The translations under genes were made by a program, and so were the position numbers. A stretch of DNA of 64,000 bases from Streptomyces sp. CB02923 (GTDB lineage Bacteria > Actinomycetota > Actinomycetes > Streptomycetales > Streptomycetaceae), in assembly GCF_001905005.1 (NCBI RefSeq), contig NZ_LWKZ01000012.1, forward strand, positions 239,061 to 303,060. The letters run 5' to 3'. Shown piece by piece: positions 55,709 to 64,000 of this stretch. Under the pieces are notes generated by a model. The model saw nothing but the letters and a program-made list of their open reading frames with translations, made no database searches and was not told the DNA's origin. Position 1 is the stretch's first letter; each line of letters starts with the position of its first letter.

Positions 55709-56120
55709 CCGGCTGTATCGGCCGGCCCCGCTGGAGCGGATAAGCCGGCCGAATCGGCTGAACCGGACGAACCGGCCGCACCCGTCCTCCGCTGTCCGTT
55801 CTCCGCAGCCCGTCTGCATGTCTGCACGTCCGCCCGTCCGCCTGTCTGCCCGACCGCCCCCGCCCGGTGACCGCCGCGATACATCGGCGTTCACCGGGCG
55901 GCGGCGCGTCCGCCATGTGACAGGTGACAGCCCTGGCGGCCCGCTGTGCCGCCGTCCCCTCTCGGTGCCGCTGCCCCCACCCCCATGGTGTCGCTGGGTG
56001 CCCCCTCAAGTGGGGTGCGGACGCCCTCGTTGCCGCCACGCTCCGCCCATAGCGTCTGAGCAGCCGAAACATCGGCAAGTAGGCGGAAACAAGCAGGCGG
56101 AAATCCGGAGGGGTTACGGA
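55709..56120. other. Intergenic region after the conservon
   Basis: 412 bp. The first 150 bp are GGCCGGCYG and GTCTGCMYGTC-like short repeats. The rest is mixed, ending in CGGAGGGG before the ATPase gene. I see no gene or clear promoter. Confidence 0.5.
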
Positions 56121-57017
56121 ATGATCAGGCTTCGGCCGCGGGGACGCGGCAGAGCGACGGGGGACACGGCGCTGCCCCGTGTGCCCCAGAACGTCGGCGC
56201 GGCACCCCGGGCCGCCGGCCACGCCCCGGACTTGGGCGCCGTGGCGACGGCCGACCGTCCCCTCGACTCCGACGCCGCGTTGACGCTGGAATCAGTGACC
56301 CGGAGCTATCGCCGCGGCACCAGGACCGTAGCCGCCCTGGACGACGTCAGTGTCACGGTGCGGCGGGGCAGCTTCGTGGCCGTCATGGGGCGTTCCGGCT
56401 CCGGCAAGACGACGTTCCTCCAGTGCGCCGCGGGCCTGGACCAGCCGACCGCGGGAACGGTCCGTATCGACGGCACCGATCTCTCCCGGATCGGCGAATC
56501 CGCCCTCACCCGGCTCCGCCGCGAACGTGTCGGCTTCGTCTTCCAGTCGCTCAACCTGGTGCCCTCGCTCTCGGTCCTTGAGAACGCCGCACTGCCGCTG
56601 CTGCTGGGCGGCGAGGCGCCGGACAGTACGGATGTACGGGCGCGGGCGTTGCGCGTCCTGGACTCGGTCGGGCTGGCGGACCGGGCCGACGATTCGCCGC
56701 TGCTGCTTTCGGGCGGGCAGCAGCAGCGGGTGGCCATCGCCCGCGCGCTGGTCACCGACCCCGCAGTGATCTTCGCCGACGAGCCGACCGGCGCTCTCGA
56801 CCCCGTCACCGCCACCGACGTACTGACCCTGCTGCGTGACGCCGTGGACCGCGCGGGACACACGGTGGTGATGGTCACCCACGACCCGGTCGCCGCCTCC
56901 TGGACGGACCGGGCGCTCTTCATCGACGCCGGGCGCCTCGTCGGCGTACTGGACCAGCCGGACCCCGATGGCATCGCGCAGGCGATGACGCGGCTGGGCA
57001 AAGGGGCGAGGCCGTGA
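56121..57017 (+). CDS. MacB/LolD-like ABC ATPase
   Basis: 298 aa; the ATG at 56121 has GGAGGGG upstream. A 55-residue Arg/Ala-rich extension precedes the ATPase: LTLESVTRSYRRGTRTVAALDDVSV, Walker A GRSGSGKTT, Q-loop FVFQSLNLVPSLSVLEN, signature LSGGQQQRVAIARAL, Walker B VIFADEPTGALD and H-loop MVTHDP. This is the class that works with FtsX-like permeases in lipoprotein or antibiotic-peptide handling. The stop overlaps the permease start by GTGA. Confidence 0.93.
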   Translation: MIRLRPRGRGRATGDTALPRVPQNVGAAPRAAGHAPDLGAVATADRPLDSDAALTLESVTRSYRRGTRTVAALDDVSVTVRRGSFVAVMGRSGSGKTTFLQCAAGLDQPTAGTVRIDGTDLSRIGESALTRLRRERVGFVFQSLNLVPSLSVLENAALPLLLGGEAPDSTDVRARALRVLDSVGLADRADDSPLLLSGGQQQRVAIARALVTDPAVIFADEPTGALDPVTATDVLTLLRDAVDRAGHTVVMVTHDPVAASWTDRALFIDAGRLVGVLDQPDPDGIAQAMTRLGKGARP

Positions 57018-59911
57018 AGCACCCGACCAGGGACAGCCTCCGCTCACGCCCCCACCCCTACCCCCACCTCCATCCCTACCCTCACCCCCGACCCCGCCGC
57101 ATCGCCCGGTTCCTCGCCGCCTGCTCGCTGAAGCTGCACCGCAAGGCGTGGGCCGCGGTGTTCGCTGTGCTGGTGCTGACCTCCCTGGTGCTCGGCGGCT
57201 TCGCACTGGCCACGGTGTCCGCGGTGACCGGCCATGCGCGGGTGGAGCGTTACGCGGGTGCCGCCGCGGTCGTCACCGGTGATCAGACCACCCGCTACAC
57301 CGCGGAGGCCCTGGGCGGCGAGTCCCGTTCGACATCGGCGGAACTGACGGAACGGGTACGGGTACCGCGCTCGGTGCTGCCCAGGATCGCGGCCGTTCCG
57401 GGCGTACGGGCCGCTGTCGCGGACGACGCCTTCCCGGTCACCATGTCCGCGAAGCCCGCCGCCGCAGCATCCGGCCGGGCAGCAGCGGAGCCCCCCACCG
57501 CACCCCTCTCCACGATCTCCGGCCCCAACGGCTCCCCGGTCTACGGACACCCCTGGCAAGCCGCCGCCCTCGCGCCTTTCACGCTGCGCGAAGGGCGCGC
57601 CCCCGTCGACCCTCGTCAGGTGGTCCTGGACGGTTACGTGGCCGATCGCGCGGGCGTACGCGTCGGCGACGAGGTCACGGTGCAGTCGCTCGGCGGCCCC
57701 GCCCCGTACCGGGTCTCCGGCATCGCGGCCCCTGACGGACAGGGGGACCGCACCGGTCTGGGGCACCAGGGTGCCGTCTTCTTCACCGAGCAGCGCGCGC
57801 GGCAACTGGCGGGGCATCCCGAGAGCGCCGACGCCGTCGGCGTACTCGCCGCGCCCGGAGTGCGCGCCGAGCAGCTTCACGCCGGGGTGCGCAAGGCGCT
57901 GGACGGGGCCGAGCCGGTCCGCAGTGTCACCGCCGGGCAGCGTTACAAGGAGGACAACACCGCACTGCGGGTCCTGACCGGGGACAGTCGCGGTGAACCG
58001 GAGTTCCTCGACGCGGCCCCCAGTCGCTGGGGCCTGCTGCAACTGCTCGCGTCGGTCTGCGGGCTCGTCGTGATGATCGCCGCACTCGTGGTGGCCGGAA
58101 CGGTTGCCCAGGCCGTGCACCAGCGCGCCCGCGAGATGGCGCTGCTGCGCGCGGTCGGTGCCACGCCGGGGCAACTGCGTGCGGCGGTGAGCCGGGAGGT
58201 CCGTACGGTTGCCGTGACCGCCGCTGTGATCGGCGCGATCGGCGCGGAGCCGGTGTTCGGACTGCTGCTCCGTTTGCTGCGCAGCCGCGACGCCGTACCG
58301 GCCGGTCTCGAACTGCCCACGCCATGGTGGCTGTACGCGGTACCGGCGCTGACCGCCGGACTGACCGTCCTCGTGGCGTGGCTCGCCGGGACACTGGCCT
58401 GCCGGCGCACGTCCAGGGTGCGCCCCGCGCAAGCGATGGGCGAGGCACAGGCCGAGCCGGAGCGGCCGGGCCGCGGCCGTACCGTCACCGGTCTGGTGAC
58501 GGTGTTCCTCGGCGTGGCGTCGGCCGGTACGGCGGTGCTCCAGTTCGGCGAGGTGGCCGCGATGGCCGCCGGCACCGCGGCGGTGACGCTGGTGATCGGG
58601 TGTGCGCTGCTCGGCCCCTGGATCGCCCGCGGCGCGCTACGGGTGCTCGCCGCGCCCGCTCGGCGGCTGGGAGGCGCGGGCGGCTACCTGGCTGCTGCCG
58701 CCGCGCGGGCCAACTCGCGGCGGCTGGGCGCCGCGATCACCCCAATCGTGCTGATGGTCGCCTTCGTCGCCGTGCAGCTGTCGGGCGGCGCGACCTTGGA
58801 CCGGCAGGGCGGCAGGCAGGGCATGGACGCGGTACGCGCGGATCTGGCGGTCACCACGGACGGTCCGGGCATCACACAGGAGACGGTCAGCAGGATCGGG
58901 CGGGTGCCGGGGGTGGCGGCCGCGTCGGGCGTGCTGCACAGCACGGTCGTCCTGGCGCGGAAGGAACTCGGCGACCCCCGGCTGGACCGCCTGCCGGTCC
59001 TGGCGGTCAGCCCCGCGGCGCTGCCGCGCGTACTGGACCCGGGCGTGATCGAGGGCGACACGGCGAAGCTGGGCCGCGGCACGGTCGCGGTGGGCAAGGA
59101 CCGGGCGCGGTCGCTGGGGCTCGGCATCGGGTCCGTCGTCACGCTGCGGTACGGCGACGGCGCGAACGTTTCGCTGCGCGTAGCGGCCGTATACGAACGC
59201 TCGCTGGGCCTGGGCGACTTCCTGTTCGCCCCCGAGGAGCTGGCGCCGCACATGTCCGCGCCACTGCACTCCCGCGTACTCCTGAGCCTCGACTCCCCGA
59301 CGCGGCGCGGTAGGGGTACGGGTCCGGGCACGAGCACGGGTACGAGCACCGGCGCCCGTCACGAAACCGATGGCCGCTCCGGGGTCGACGCCCCCTCCGG
59401 AGCCCACGACCGCTCCGAGTCCGTACGGGCCGAGGTGCGGCGGGTGCTGGCGGACACCGCGATCGGCGCACGCGTCGTGCCGGACCCGGCGGGGGAGCGG
59501 CGGGAATCCGCGGACCGGGGCGTCGGCGAAGTGATCACCGTGGTCGCGGTGGGCGTGATCGGCGGTTTCACCGTCATCGCCGTACTCAGCACCCTCACCC
59601 TCATCATGATCGGCCGACGCCAGGAGATCCTGCTGCTGCGCCTGGTGGGCGCGGGGCGGCGGCAGATCCGGCGGATGCTGCGCATCGAGGCGGCCGTCGT
59701 GGGACTGACGGGCCTGGTGGTCGGCGCGGTGGTCGCGGTGATCCCGCTGACCGCACTCAGCCTGCCGCTGACCGGGGCGCTGCCCTACCTGCCTCCCTCG
59801 CAGGCCGGGCTGATCGTGGCGGTGGTGGCGGTGACGGTCGCGGCGGGCACCCTGCTGCCGATGCGGCCCGCCCTCCGCAAGCGTTACCCGGCGGGCCCCG
59901 GGAGGAAGTGA
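57014..59911 (+). CDS. FtsX/MacB-type ABC permease
   Basis: 965 aa from the GTG at 57014. A His/Pro/Tyr-rich leader (HPYPHLHPYPHP) precedes the first membrane helix (AWAAVFAVLVLTSLVLGGFAL). Large extracytoplasmic domains alternate with FtsX cores: GLLQLLASVCGLVVMIAALVVA, EMALLRAVGATPGQLRAAV, and at the end GVIGGFTVIAVLSTLTLIMIG, EILLLRLVGAGRRQIRRML. A Gly/Thr/Ser repeat (about 59315-59400) lies in the second outer domain. Partner of the ATPase at 56121; mechanotransmission rather than bulk transport is typical. Confidence 0.92.
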   Translation: MKHPTRDSLRSRPHPYPHLHPYPHPRPRRIARFLAACSLKLHRKAWAAVFAVLVLTSLVLGGFALATVSAVTGHARVERYAGAAAVVTGDQTTRYTAEALGGESRSTSAELTERVRVPRSVLPRIAAVPGVRAAVADDAFPVTMSAKPAAAASGRAAAEPPTAPLSTISGPNGSPVYGHPWQAAALAPFTLREGRAPVDPRQVVLDGYVADRAGVRVGDEVTVQSLGGPAPYRVSGIAAPDGQGDRTGLGHQGAVFFTEQRARQLAGHPESADAVGVLAAPGVRAEQLHAGVRKALDGAEPVRSVTAGQRYKEDNTALRVLTGDSRGEPEFLDAAPSRWGLLQLLASVCGLVVMIAALVVAGTVAQAVHQRAREMALLRAVGATPGQLRAAVSREVRTVAVTAAVIGAIGAEPVFGLLLRLLRSRDAVPAGLELPTPWWLYAVPALTAGLTVLVAWLAGTLACRRTSRVRPAQAMGEAQAEPERPGRGRTVTGLVTVFLGVASAGTAVLQFGEVAAMAAGTAAVTLVIGCALLGPWIARGALRVLAAPARRLGGAGGYLAAAAARANSRRLGAAITPIVLMVAFVAVQLSGGATLDRQGGRQGMDAVRADLAVTTDGPGITQETVSRIGRVPGVAAASGVLHSTVVLARKELGDPRLDRLPVLAVSPAALPRVLDPGVIEGDTAKLGRGTVAVGKDRARSLGLGIGSVVTLRYGDGANVSLRVAAVYERSLGLGDFLFAPEELAPHMSAPLHSRVLLSLDSPTRRGRGTGPGTSTGTSTGARHETDGRSGVDAPSGAHDRSESVRAEVRRVLADTAIGARVVPDPAGERRESADRGVGEVITVVAVGVIGGFTVIAVLSTLTLIMIGRRQEILLLRLVGAGRRQIRRMLRIEAAVVGLTGLVVGAVVAVIPLTALSLPLTGALPYLPPSQAGLIVAVVAVTVAAGTLLPMRPALRKRYPAGPGRK

Positions 59912-59934
59912 TGCCCCAGGCCCCTCACCCCGCC

Positions 59935-60035
59935 CCCCCAATCCAGCCCAGCCGCCCCTCCTCACAAACCAGCCCAGCCCCCACCCCCTCAAACCAGTCC
60001 AACCCCACCCCACAAACCAGCCGACCCTCACAAAC
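59935..60035. repeat. CAAACCAGCC-type repeats after the permease
   Basis: CACAAACCAGCC, CTCAAACCAGTCC and relatives recur four times in a C/A-rich stretch. A 65-codon Pro-rich frame crosses it, but the repeat explains the open frame. Confidence 0.7.
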
Positions 60036-60129
60036 CCCACCAATTCCTCGCCCCGAACTTCGGCCGCAGCGCAACCTCACGCATAATCCAATTCTCCACC
60101 GGTAACTCCCTCACCGAGAGGTCACTCGC

Positions 60130-60339
60130 ATGACGAACCCCTTCGAAGACCCGGAGGCGCAGTACCACGTCCTGACGAACGACGAGAACCAGCACTCGCT
60201 GTGGCCGTCGTTCGCGGAGATCCCGGCCGGCTGGCAGAGCGTCTTCGGCCCGGAGGGCCGACAGGCGTGCCTGGACTACGTCGAGGAGCACTGGACCGAC
60301 ATGCGGCCCCGCAGCCTGGCGGAGGCCATGGCCGACTGA
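60130..60339 (+). CDS. MbtH-family protein
   Basis: 69 aa; the ATG at 60130 has GAGAGG upstream. Typical Mbt[62 protein letters not shown], with the conserved Trp residues. MbtH proteins bind and activate adenylation domains of non-ribosomal peptide synthetases. No NRPS gene is in the window, so this copy may serve a cluster elsewhere or just outside. Confidence 0.96.
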   Translation: MTNPFEDPEAQYHVLTNDENQHSLWPSFAEIPAGWQSVFGPEGRQACLDYVEEHWTDMRPRSLAEAMAD

Positions 60340-60356
60340 GCCCCACCACCCACACG

Positions 60357-60390
60357 AAAGCACCCGTTCCGATCCCGGAACGGGTGCTTT
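60357..60390 (+). terminator. Terminator between mbtH and acyltransferase genes
   Basis: AAAGCACCCGTTCC (60357-60370) and GGAACGGGTGCTTT (60377-60390) form a perfect 14-bp stem with loop GATCCC. A and T runs on both flanks suit both convergent genes. Confidence 0.93.
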
Positions 60391-60418
60391 TCGTCCCCCG
60401 CACACCACCCTCCCCCCA

Positions 60419-61678
60419 TCACACCAACGTCAGCCGCAGCGCGAACGCCGCGAACCCCACCGCCAGCACCCCCGCACACACCCGCTGCCCCCGGGAGACC
60501 CCCGTCCACGGCATCTCCAGCCGCCGCGCCACCCGGGCGATCAGGAGGAGCGTGACGGCGAAGAGCGGCAGCCACGGCAGCCGGGTCGCCATCCAGGCCG
60601 CGAAGTCCGGCGCGGTGGTCAGACCCGGCACCGTCGTACCGAGGAACGAGGCCGGTACGGCGATGGCCAGCATGGCGGTCTGGTGCCAGCACAGGACCGT
60701 CATCGCGGACCGGTTGACGGCTGTGACCGGTGCCCACAGGGCGGGTCGCCGCAGCAGGGCCGTGATCCGGTCGCGCAGCAGGATCGCCGCACCCGACTGC
60801 GCCGCGGCCAGGGCTATCACCAGGAGCGACGGTGGGTGGGAGTTCGTACGGTCCTGGCCGGGCACGCCGACCATGCTCGTCGGGTAGTGGAAAACGAGGA
60901 GCAGCACAGCGAAGAGCGCGGCGCCGCCGACGAGCAACAGCCGGGCGCCGCGCCTGCCGAGCCGCTTCTCACCCCAGGAGAGCCCCAGTTGGTAGCCGAA
61001 GAGCCAGCCCGGGACCAGGCTGATCAGTGTGACCCAGTACGGGACGGAGTCGGCGTACGGGCCGTAGCGGAGGAAGTCCATGACGGCGATGACCGCCGCC
61101 AGCGGTGCCGCTGCCCAGCCTCCGAGCCGCCGCGAGGCCGCCATGCAGTACGGCGTCAGGGCCGTCGCCACCGCGTACACGCCCACGAACCACAGGGGTT
61201 GGACGACCAGCGTCGCGGCTGTGTGCAGGGTCGTGACGGGCACTCCGGCCGCGTACAGTACGGCGGCGATCACGGCCCAGACGGCGGTGACACCGACGGC
61301 AGGCCGTAACAGCCGGGCCAGCCGGCCGCGCAGCCAGTCGCCCGGCGACGCGCCCCGCTCGGCGGCGCGCCGGAAGGACAGCACGGAGGCGTAGCCGCCG
61401 ACGAGGAAGAAGATGCCCAGCATCTGGAGCACCCAGGTGACCGGCGCCAGAGGAGCGAACGCGGACAGCGGACTGGAGTTGTGCAGCGAACTGTCGGCGT
61501 CGCGGACGAAACCGCCGGCGAGCCAGTGACCGGTCGGCACGGCCAGCAGGGCCAGCGCCCGCAGCCCGTCCACGGCCCGGTCGCGCGGGACCACGGCCCG
61601 GTCGCGCGGGACCACGGGCCGGACTTCGGCCGGGCCGGGCAGTGGCCTGTGAGGGCGTGACCGTTCGTCCAGGCTCAT
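60419..61678 (-). CDS. Acyltransferase-3 family membrane protein
   Basis: 419 aa from the ATG at 61678. About ten membrane helices; the family start DGLRALALLAVPTGHWLAGG and LGIFFLVGGYASVLSFRR, but the usual H of RxxxFH is in GHW and the catalytic His assignment is uncertain. The N-terminus contains a perfect duplication VVPRDRAVVPRDRAV from tandem 24-bp DNA near 61570-61620. Such proteins O-acylate sugars or lipids at the membrane. Confidence 0.87.
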   Translation of the reverse strand: MSLDERSRPHRPLPGPAEVRPVVPRDRAVVPRDRAVDGLRALALLAVPTGHWLAGGFVRDADSSLHNSSPLSAFAPLAPVTWVLQMLGIFFLVGGYASVLSFRRAAERGASPGDWLRGRLARLLRPAVGVTAVWAVIAAVLYAAGVPVTTLHTAATLVVQPLWFVGVYAVATALTPYCMAASRRLGGWAAAPLAAVIAVMDFLRYGPYADSVPYWVTLISLVPGWLFGYQLGLSWGEKRLGRRGARLLLVGGAALFAVLLLVFHYPTSMVGVPGQDRTNSHPPSLLVIALAAAQSGAAILLRDRITALLRRPALWAPVTAVNRSAMTVLCWHQTAMLAIAVPASFLGTTVPGLTTAPDFAAWMATRLPWLPLFAVTLLLIARVARRLEMPWTGVSRGQRVCAGVLAVGFAAFALRLTLV

Positions 61679-62038
61679 GCTCCGGAACCCGCTCTGTCCG
61701 TGGGACGCGGCATGGCAGCTTTCCTCTCCTCGCGCACGACCGGCCCGTTGGGCGTGCCACGGGCCGGCCGGGAGTCCGTCATGAAGGTGATCGCCGATCG
61801 CCTTCCATGCTGGTGCGAAGAGCCGGAGGAAACAGTCGGGCCAGCGCCCCGATCAGAGGGGGGCAGACCTCACCACGGCACGGGGGGACAGCACCCCGTG
61901 CCGTCCCGAACCGCCCGTCCCGGACCTCTCGTCCCGGACCGCCCGTCTCGGACTGCCCGTCTCGGACCGCCCGTACCGGACCGTCCGTCCGAACGGCCAC
62001 ATGTCCTGCACCGCCCCTTGGTTCGTATCATCAGCTGC
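61679..62038. other. Divergent intergenic region with 14-bp repeat
   Basis: 360 bp between the acyltransferase and the DUF1707 gene. Its right half is the 14-bp tandem array at 61902-61985. No promoter is obvious on either strand. Confidence 0.55.
61902..61985. repeat. 14-bp tandem repeat, 6 copies
   Basis: Units CGTCCCGGACCGCC-like at 61902, 61916, 61930, 61944, 61958 and 61972, each exactly 14 bp with one to three changes. Lies 54 bp upstream of the DUF1707 gene. Confidence 0.95.
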
Positions 62039-62653
62039 ATGACCGCCAAGACTCCGGAACCCGCCTCCTGGGGCGAGCTGCGCGCCTCCCACTCCGACCG
62101 GGAGGCCGTGGTGGAACAACTGAGGGAGGCGGCGGCCGAGGGCCGTATCGACCTCGCGGAGCTGGACACCCGGCTGGAACAGGCGCTGACGGCCAAGACC
62201 TTCGCCGATCTGGCACCGCTCACCGCCGACCTGCCGCGGTCCGTCTCCGTGCTGGACCCGGGCGAGCCGCTGGTCCTCAAGGGCAGCTTCCACGGCGCGG
62301 CCCGTACGGGACGCTGGGAAGTTCCCGCGCACATCACCGCGCACGGCGGCATGGGCGGTGTCCGGCTCGACTTCACCCGGGTCGAGTGCCGACTGCCCGA
62401 AGTCGAGGTGGAAGCGTACGGAGAAATGGCGGGCGTGACGGTCGTCATTCCCGAGGGCTGGGCCGTGGACACCGACGGCGTGGAGCCCGGCCTCGGCACC
62501 CTCAGGGACAAGACCACCCCCGAGCGCCTCCCGGGCACCCCGCTGATCCGGCTCACCGGCTCCGTCGGCATGGCGGGCGTGGTCGTCCGCCACCCCAGTG
62601 CCCGCGAACGCCGCCTTCTGAAGCGCGAGGAGAAGCGCGAAGGAGGGAAGTAG
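62039..62653 (+). CDS. DUF1707 domain protein
   Basis: 204 aa from the ATG at 62039, with no strong ribosome-binding site. Residues 13-65 match DUF1707 (ELRASHSDREAVVEQLREAAAEGRIDLAELDTRLEQALTAKTFADLAPLTADLP). A beta-rich C-terminal part follows (GGVRLDFTRVECRLPEVEVEAYGEMAGVTVVIPEGWAV), like the liaF/DUF2154 fold. No membrane helix. Role unknown; relatives are linked to wall-stress sensing. Confidence 0.88.
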   Translation: MTAKTPEPASWGELRASHSDREAVVEQLREAAAEGRIDLAELDTRLEQALTAKTFADLAPLTADLPRSVSVLDPGEPLVLKGSFHGAARTGRWEVPAHITAHGGMGGVRLDFTRVECRLPEVEVEAYGEMAGVTVVIPEGWAVDTDGVEPGLGTLRDKTTPERLPGTPLIRLTGSVGMAGVVVRHPSARERRLLKREEKREGGK

Positions 62654-63014
62654 CCGGGCGGTGCCGCACGATGGGCGTGAACTCACGATGGGGCGTGAAC
62701 TCATATGAACAGCCCCAACCGGATTCCCGATGTGCAGTCCCGGGAAAAGAAAGGCACCGGAAGTCGACCGGAAGCCAACGGGAACGCGACCGCAGCGTTC
62801 CCGGCGCCGCCACGTCCATATCGGCTAACGCCACTCCAGATATTTCCCGCCCTGCCTCCGCCCTGCCTCCGCCCTGCCTCCGTCCTGTCTCCGCCCTATC
62901 TCCGTACCGGTTGACGTGTTTCCCCTGTGGTGAACTCCGGTGGCAGCCATGTACGTTGAACAGATGAGCCCCCGGTTGCCCGGTTGCAGCCACAGGTGCG
63001 CTACAGGAGGCGGC
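62654..63014. other. Intergenic region before the EspR-like gene
   Basis: 361 bp. An 18-bp near-duplicate GATGGGGCGTGAACTCA (about 62670-62706), an 11-bp tandem repeat at 62848-62902, and TTGACG at 62911-62916, which may be a -35 for the regulator without a clear -10. Confidence 0.55.
62848..62902. repeat. 11-bp tandem repeat, 5 copies
   Basis: CGCCCTGCCTC three times exactly, then CGTCCTGTCTC and CGCCCTATCTC. Confidence 0.95.
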
Positions 63015-63476
63015 GTGGACGCGGAGCGGGCGGGGCGAGGTCTGGCCGAAAAACTCAACCATCTCTTCAAGACCGTTCGGCGGGGGAATGGCCAGGAGTA
63101 CAGCAACGAGCACGTGGCATCCCCGATCCGCCGGACCGGAGTGACGGTCTCCCAGAGCTACATCTGGCAACTCCGCAAGGAGCGCAAGACCAATCCCACG
63201 CTCAAGCATCTTCAGGCATTGGCCGATTTCTTCGGCGTCCCCGCCGCGTACTTCTTCGAGGACGAGGTGACCAGCCGGGTGACCCGGCAACTGGACGAAC
63301 TGGCGGCCGAACGCAAACGCGAGGCGGCCTCCGGCCACAGCCGCGAGGTCAAACTGATGGCCCTGCGCGCCGGTGAATTGTCGGAGGAAGGGCGCAGGCG
63401 GGTCATGGACATCCTCGACGTCGTCTACCGACTCGAACAGGCCGAGCGCCGCGCTGCCGCGCCGGACGGTGCGTAG
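63015..63476 (+). CDS. EspR-like XRE-family regulator
   Basis: 153 aa; the GTG at 63015 is 4 nt after a perfect AGGAGG, favoured over the longer frame to 62940. The N-terminal HTH (LAEKLNHLFKTVRRGNGQEYSNEHVASPIRRTGVTVSQSYIWQLRKERKTNPTLKHLQALADFFGV) and the C-terminal dimerisation helices (VKLMALRAGELSEEGRRRVMDILDVVYRLEQ) follow the mycobacterial EspR plan, a nucleoid-associated regulator. The target genes here are unknown. Confidence 0.88.
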   Translation: MDAERAGRGLAEKLNHLFKTVRRGNGQEYSNEHVASPIRRTGVTVSQSYIWQLRKERKTNPTLKHLQALADFFGVPAAYFFEDEVTSRVTRQLDELAAERKREAASGHSREVKLMALRAGELSEEGRRRVMDILDVVYRLEQAERRAAAPDGA

Positions 63477-63584
63477 CCGGACGGTACGTGGGCTGCCGCC
63501 GGGCGGTCCGTCTCTCGGGCGGGCGTCGGCTCCGGCGCGCCGGGCGGGCCGCCGCGCCCACGGGGCCCGGCGGCGGAAGATGTG

Positions 63585-63657
63585 CGCCCCCGGCAGGACT
63601 CGAACCTGCGGCCAAGTGCTTAGAAGGCACCTGCTCTATCCACTGAGCTACGGGGGC
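63585..63657 (-). tRNA. tRNA-Arg(UCU)
   Basis: 73 nt without encoded CCA. Acceptor GCCCCCG/CGGGGGC with discriminator G, D-arm AGCTCAGTGGATAGAGC, anticodon stem GGTGC/GCACT with loop CTTCTAA (anticodon TCT), T-arm GCAGGTTCGAGTCCTGC. It reads AGA, a rare codon in this GC-rich genome. A TATCCT -10-like hexamer lies upstream on the same strand at 63696-63691. Confidence 0.97.
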
Positions 63658-64000
63658 CAGGTGGTGGACGTGGATCACGGGCCGCCGACAAGGATAGGGC
63701 TCCGTGTGCCTCGTCCCGGTTGCTTCACCTCCGTGGCACGTTGTGGAGGTTCGGTGAAGCGGTCCCGATAATCGCAGGCAGGTACGAATTCTGCACCGTT
63801 TTTGGCGCCTCACGCGTCGGGTGTTGTGCACTCGTTATGCCTGAGCCCCTCTGATCGCGACTGCCTCATGCGTCGCTGATCCCGATCTGTACGGGTTTAC
63901 GCGGCGCGCACACAGGGCTATACGCTTCAAAAACCTGCCAAAATTGGGCATTCTGCACGAGTGGCAACCTTGGATGTACAACCCCGGCTCCTTGACGTCC
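63658..64000. other. Right-end region without a supported gene
   Basis: 343 bp, with GC falling toward the right edge (63770-64000). It holds the tRNA promoter side and probably the control region of a gene beyond the window; TTGACG occurs in the last ten bases. No coding frame is convincing. Confidence 0.5.

Noticed and set aside
59908..60105. 65-codon Pro-rich frame overlapping the permease stop
   Set aside because: Fully explained by C/A-rich CAAACCAGCC repeats.
63585..63657. tRNA-Arg as an occupied integration site
   Set aside because: No integrase and no duplicated tRNA 3' end seen within the window.

Overview
This 64 kb window is chromosomal DNA from a high-GC actinomycete, almost certainly Streptomyces or a close relative. 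The evidence is GC-rich third codon positions throughout, many GTG/TTG starts and ATGA/GTGA overlaps, a cvn conservon, a solitary MreB/Mbl-like gene, an EspR-type regulator, an MbtH gene, Tat and lipoprotein signals, and a 6C-type small RNA. I see no insertion sequence, prophage, CRISPR array or complete integrative element.

Layout. 1-3500: a fused two-half ABC exporter cut by the window edge. 3685-7954: secreted S37 peptidase, lipoprotein and GH3 hexosaminidase. 8651-14945: a sugar-catabolic locus with a TIM-barrel isomerase, a decayed MarR-GNAT gene, a LacI regulator, and a divergent three-gene operon (Gfo/Idh/MocA oxidoreductase, DUF993 aldolase-like protein, second TIM-barrel isomerase) with a LacI-type operator. 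15269-19109: RecD2-like helicase, citrate synthase and 6C RNA. 19453-22247: copper efflux (copA, copZ, CsoR box). 22659-23879: CPA2 antiporter. 24003-35947: inositol-type catabolism. One arm is leftward (inosose isomerase/dehydratase-like, iolG, small HTH, ketopantoate-reductase-like, second Gfo/Idh/MocA). The other is rightward (iolC, aldolase, iolB, iolD, CoA-acylating semialdehyde dehydrogenase). The two arms fire from a 260-bp divergent region whose promoters share a 17-bp element.

36206-51559: mixed genes. These are a GNAT, a styrene-monooxygenase-like flavoprotein, a hydrolase-ABC ATPase fusion with its permease, a secreted protein, an esterase lipoprotein, a FUSC membrane protein, the Mbl-like gene, a DUF4288 gene with a leader ORF, and a TetR/FAD-monooxygenase divergent pair. 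52156-55708: conservon cvnABCD with an extra 26-codon ORF. 56121-59911: a MacB-like ATPase and permease. 60130-64000: MbtH, acyltransferase-3, DUF1707 protein, EspR-like regulator and tRNA-Arg(UCU).

A recurring oddity is the number of short tandem repeats. They occur between genes (units of 11, 14, 19, 23, 24 and 26 bp) and inside proteins as hydrophilic low-complexity inserts. The most interesting signals are the paired 6C hairpins, the shared promoter element of the inositol arms, the LacI/DUF993 catabolic operon, and the Gln/Tyr/Gly-rich tail of CvnA.
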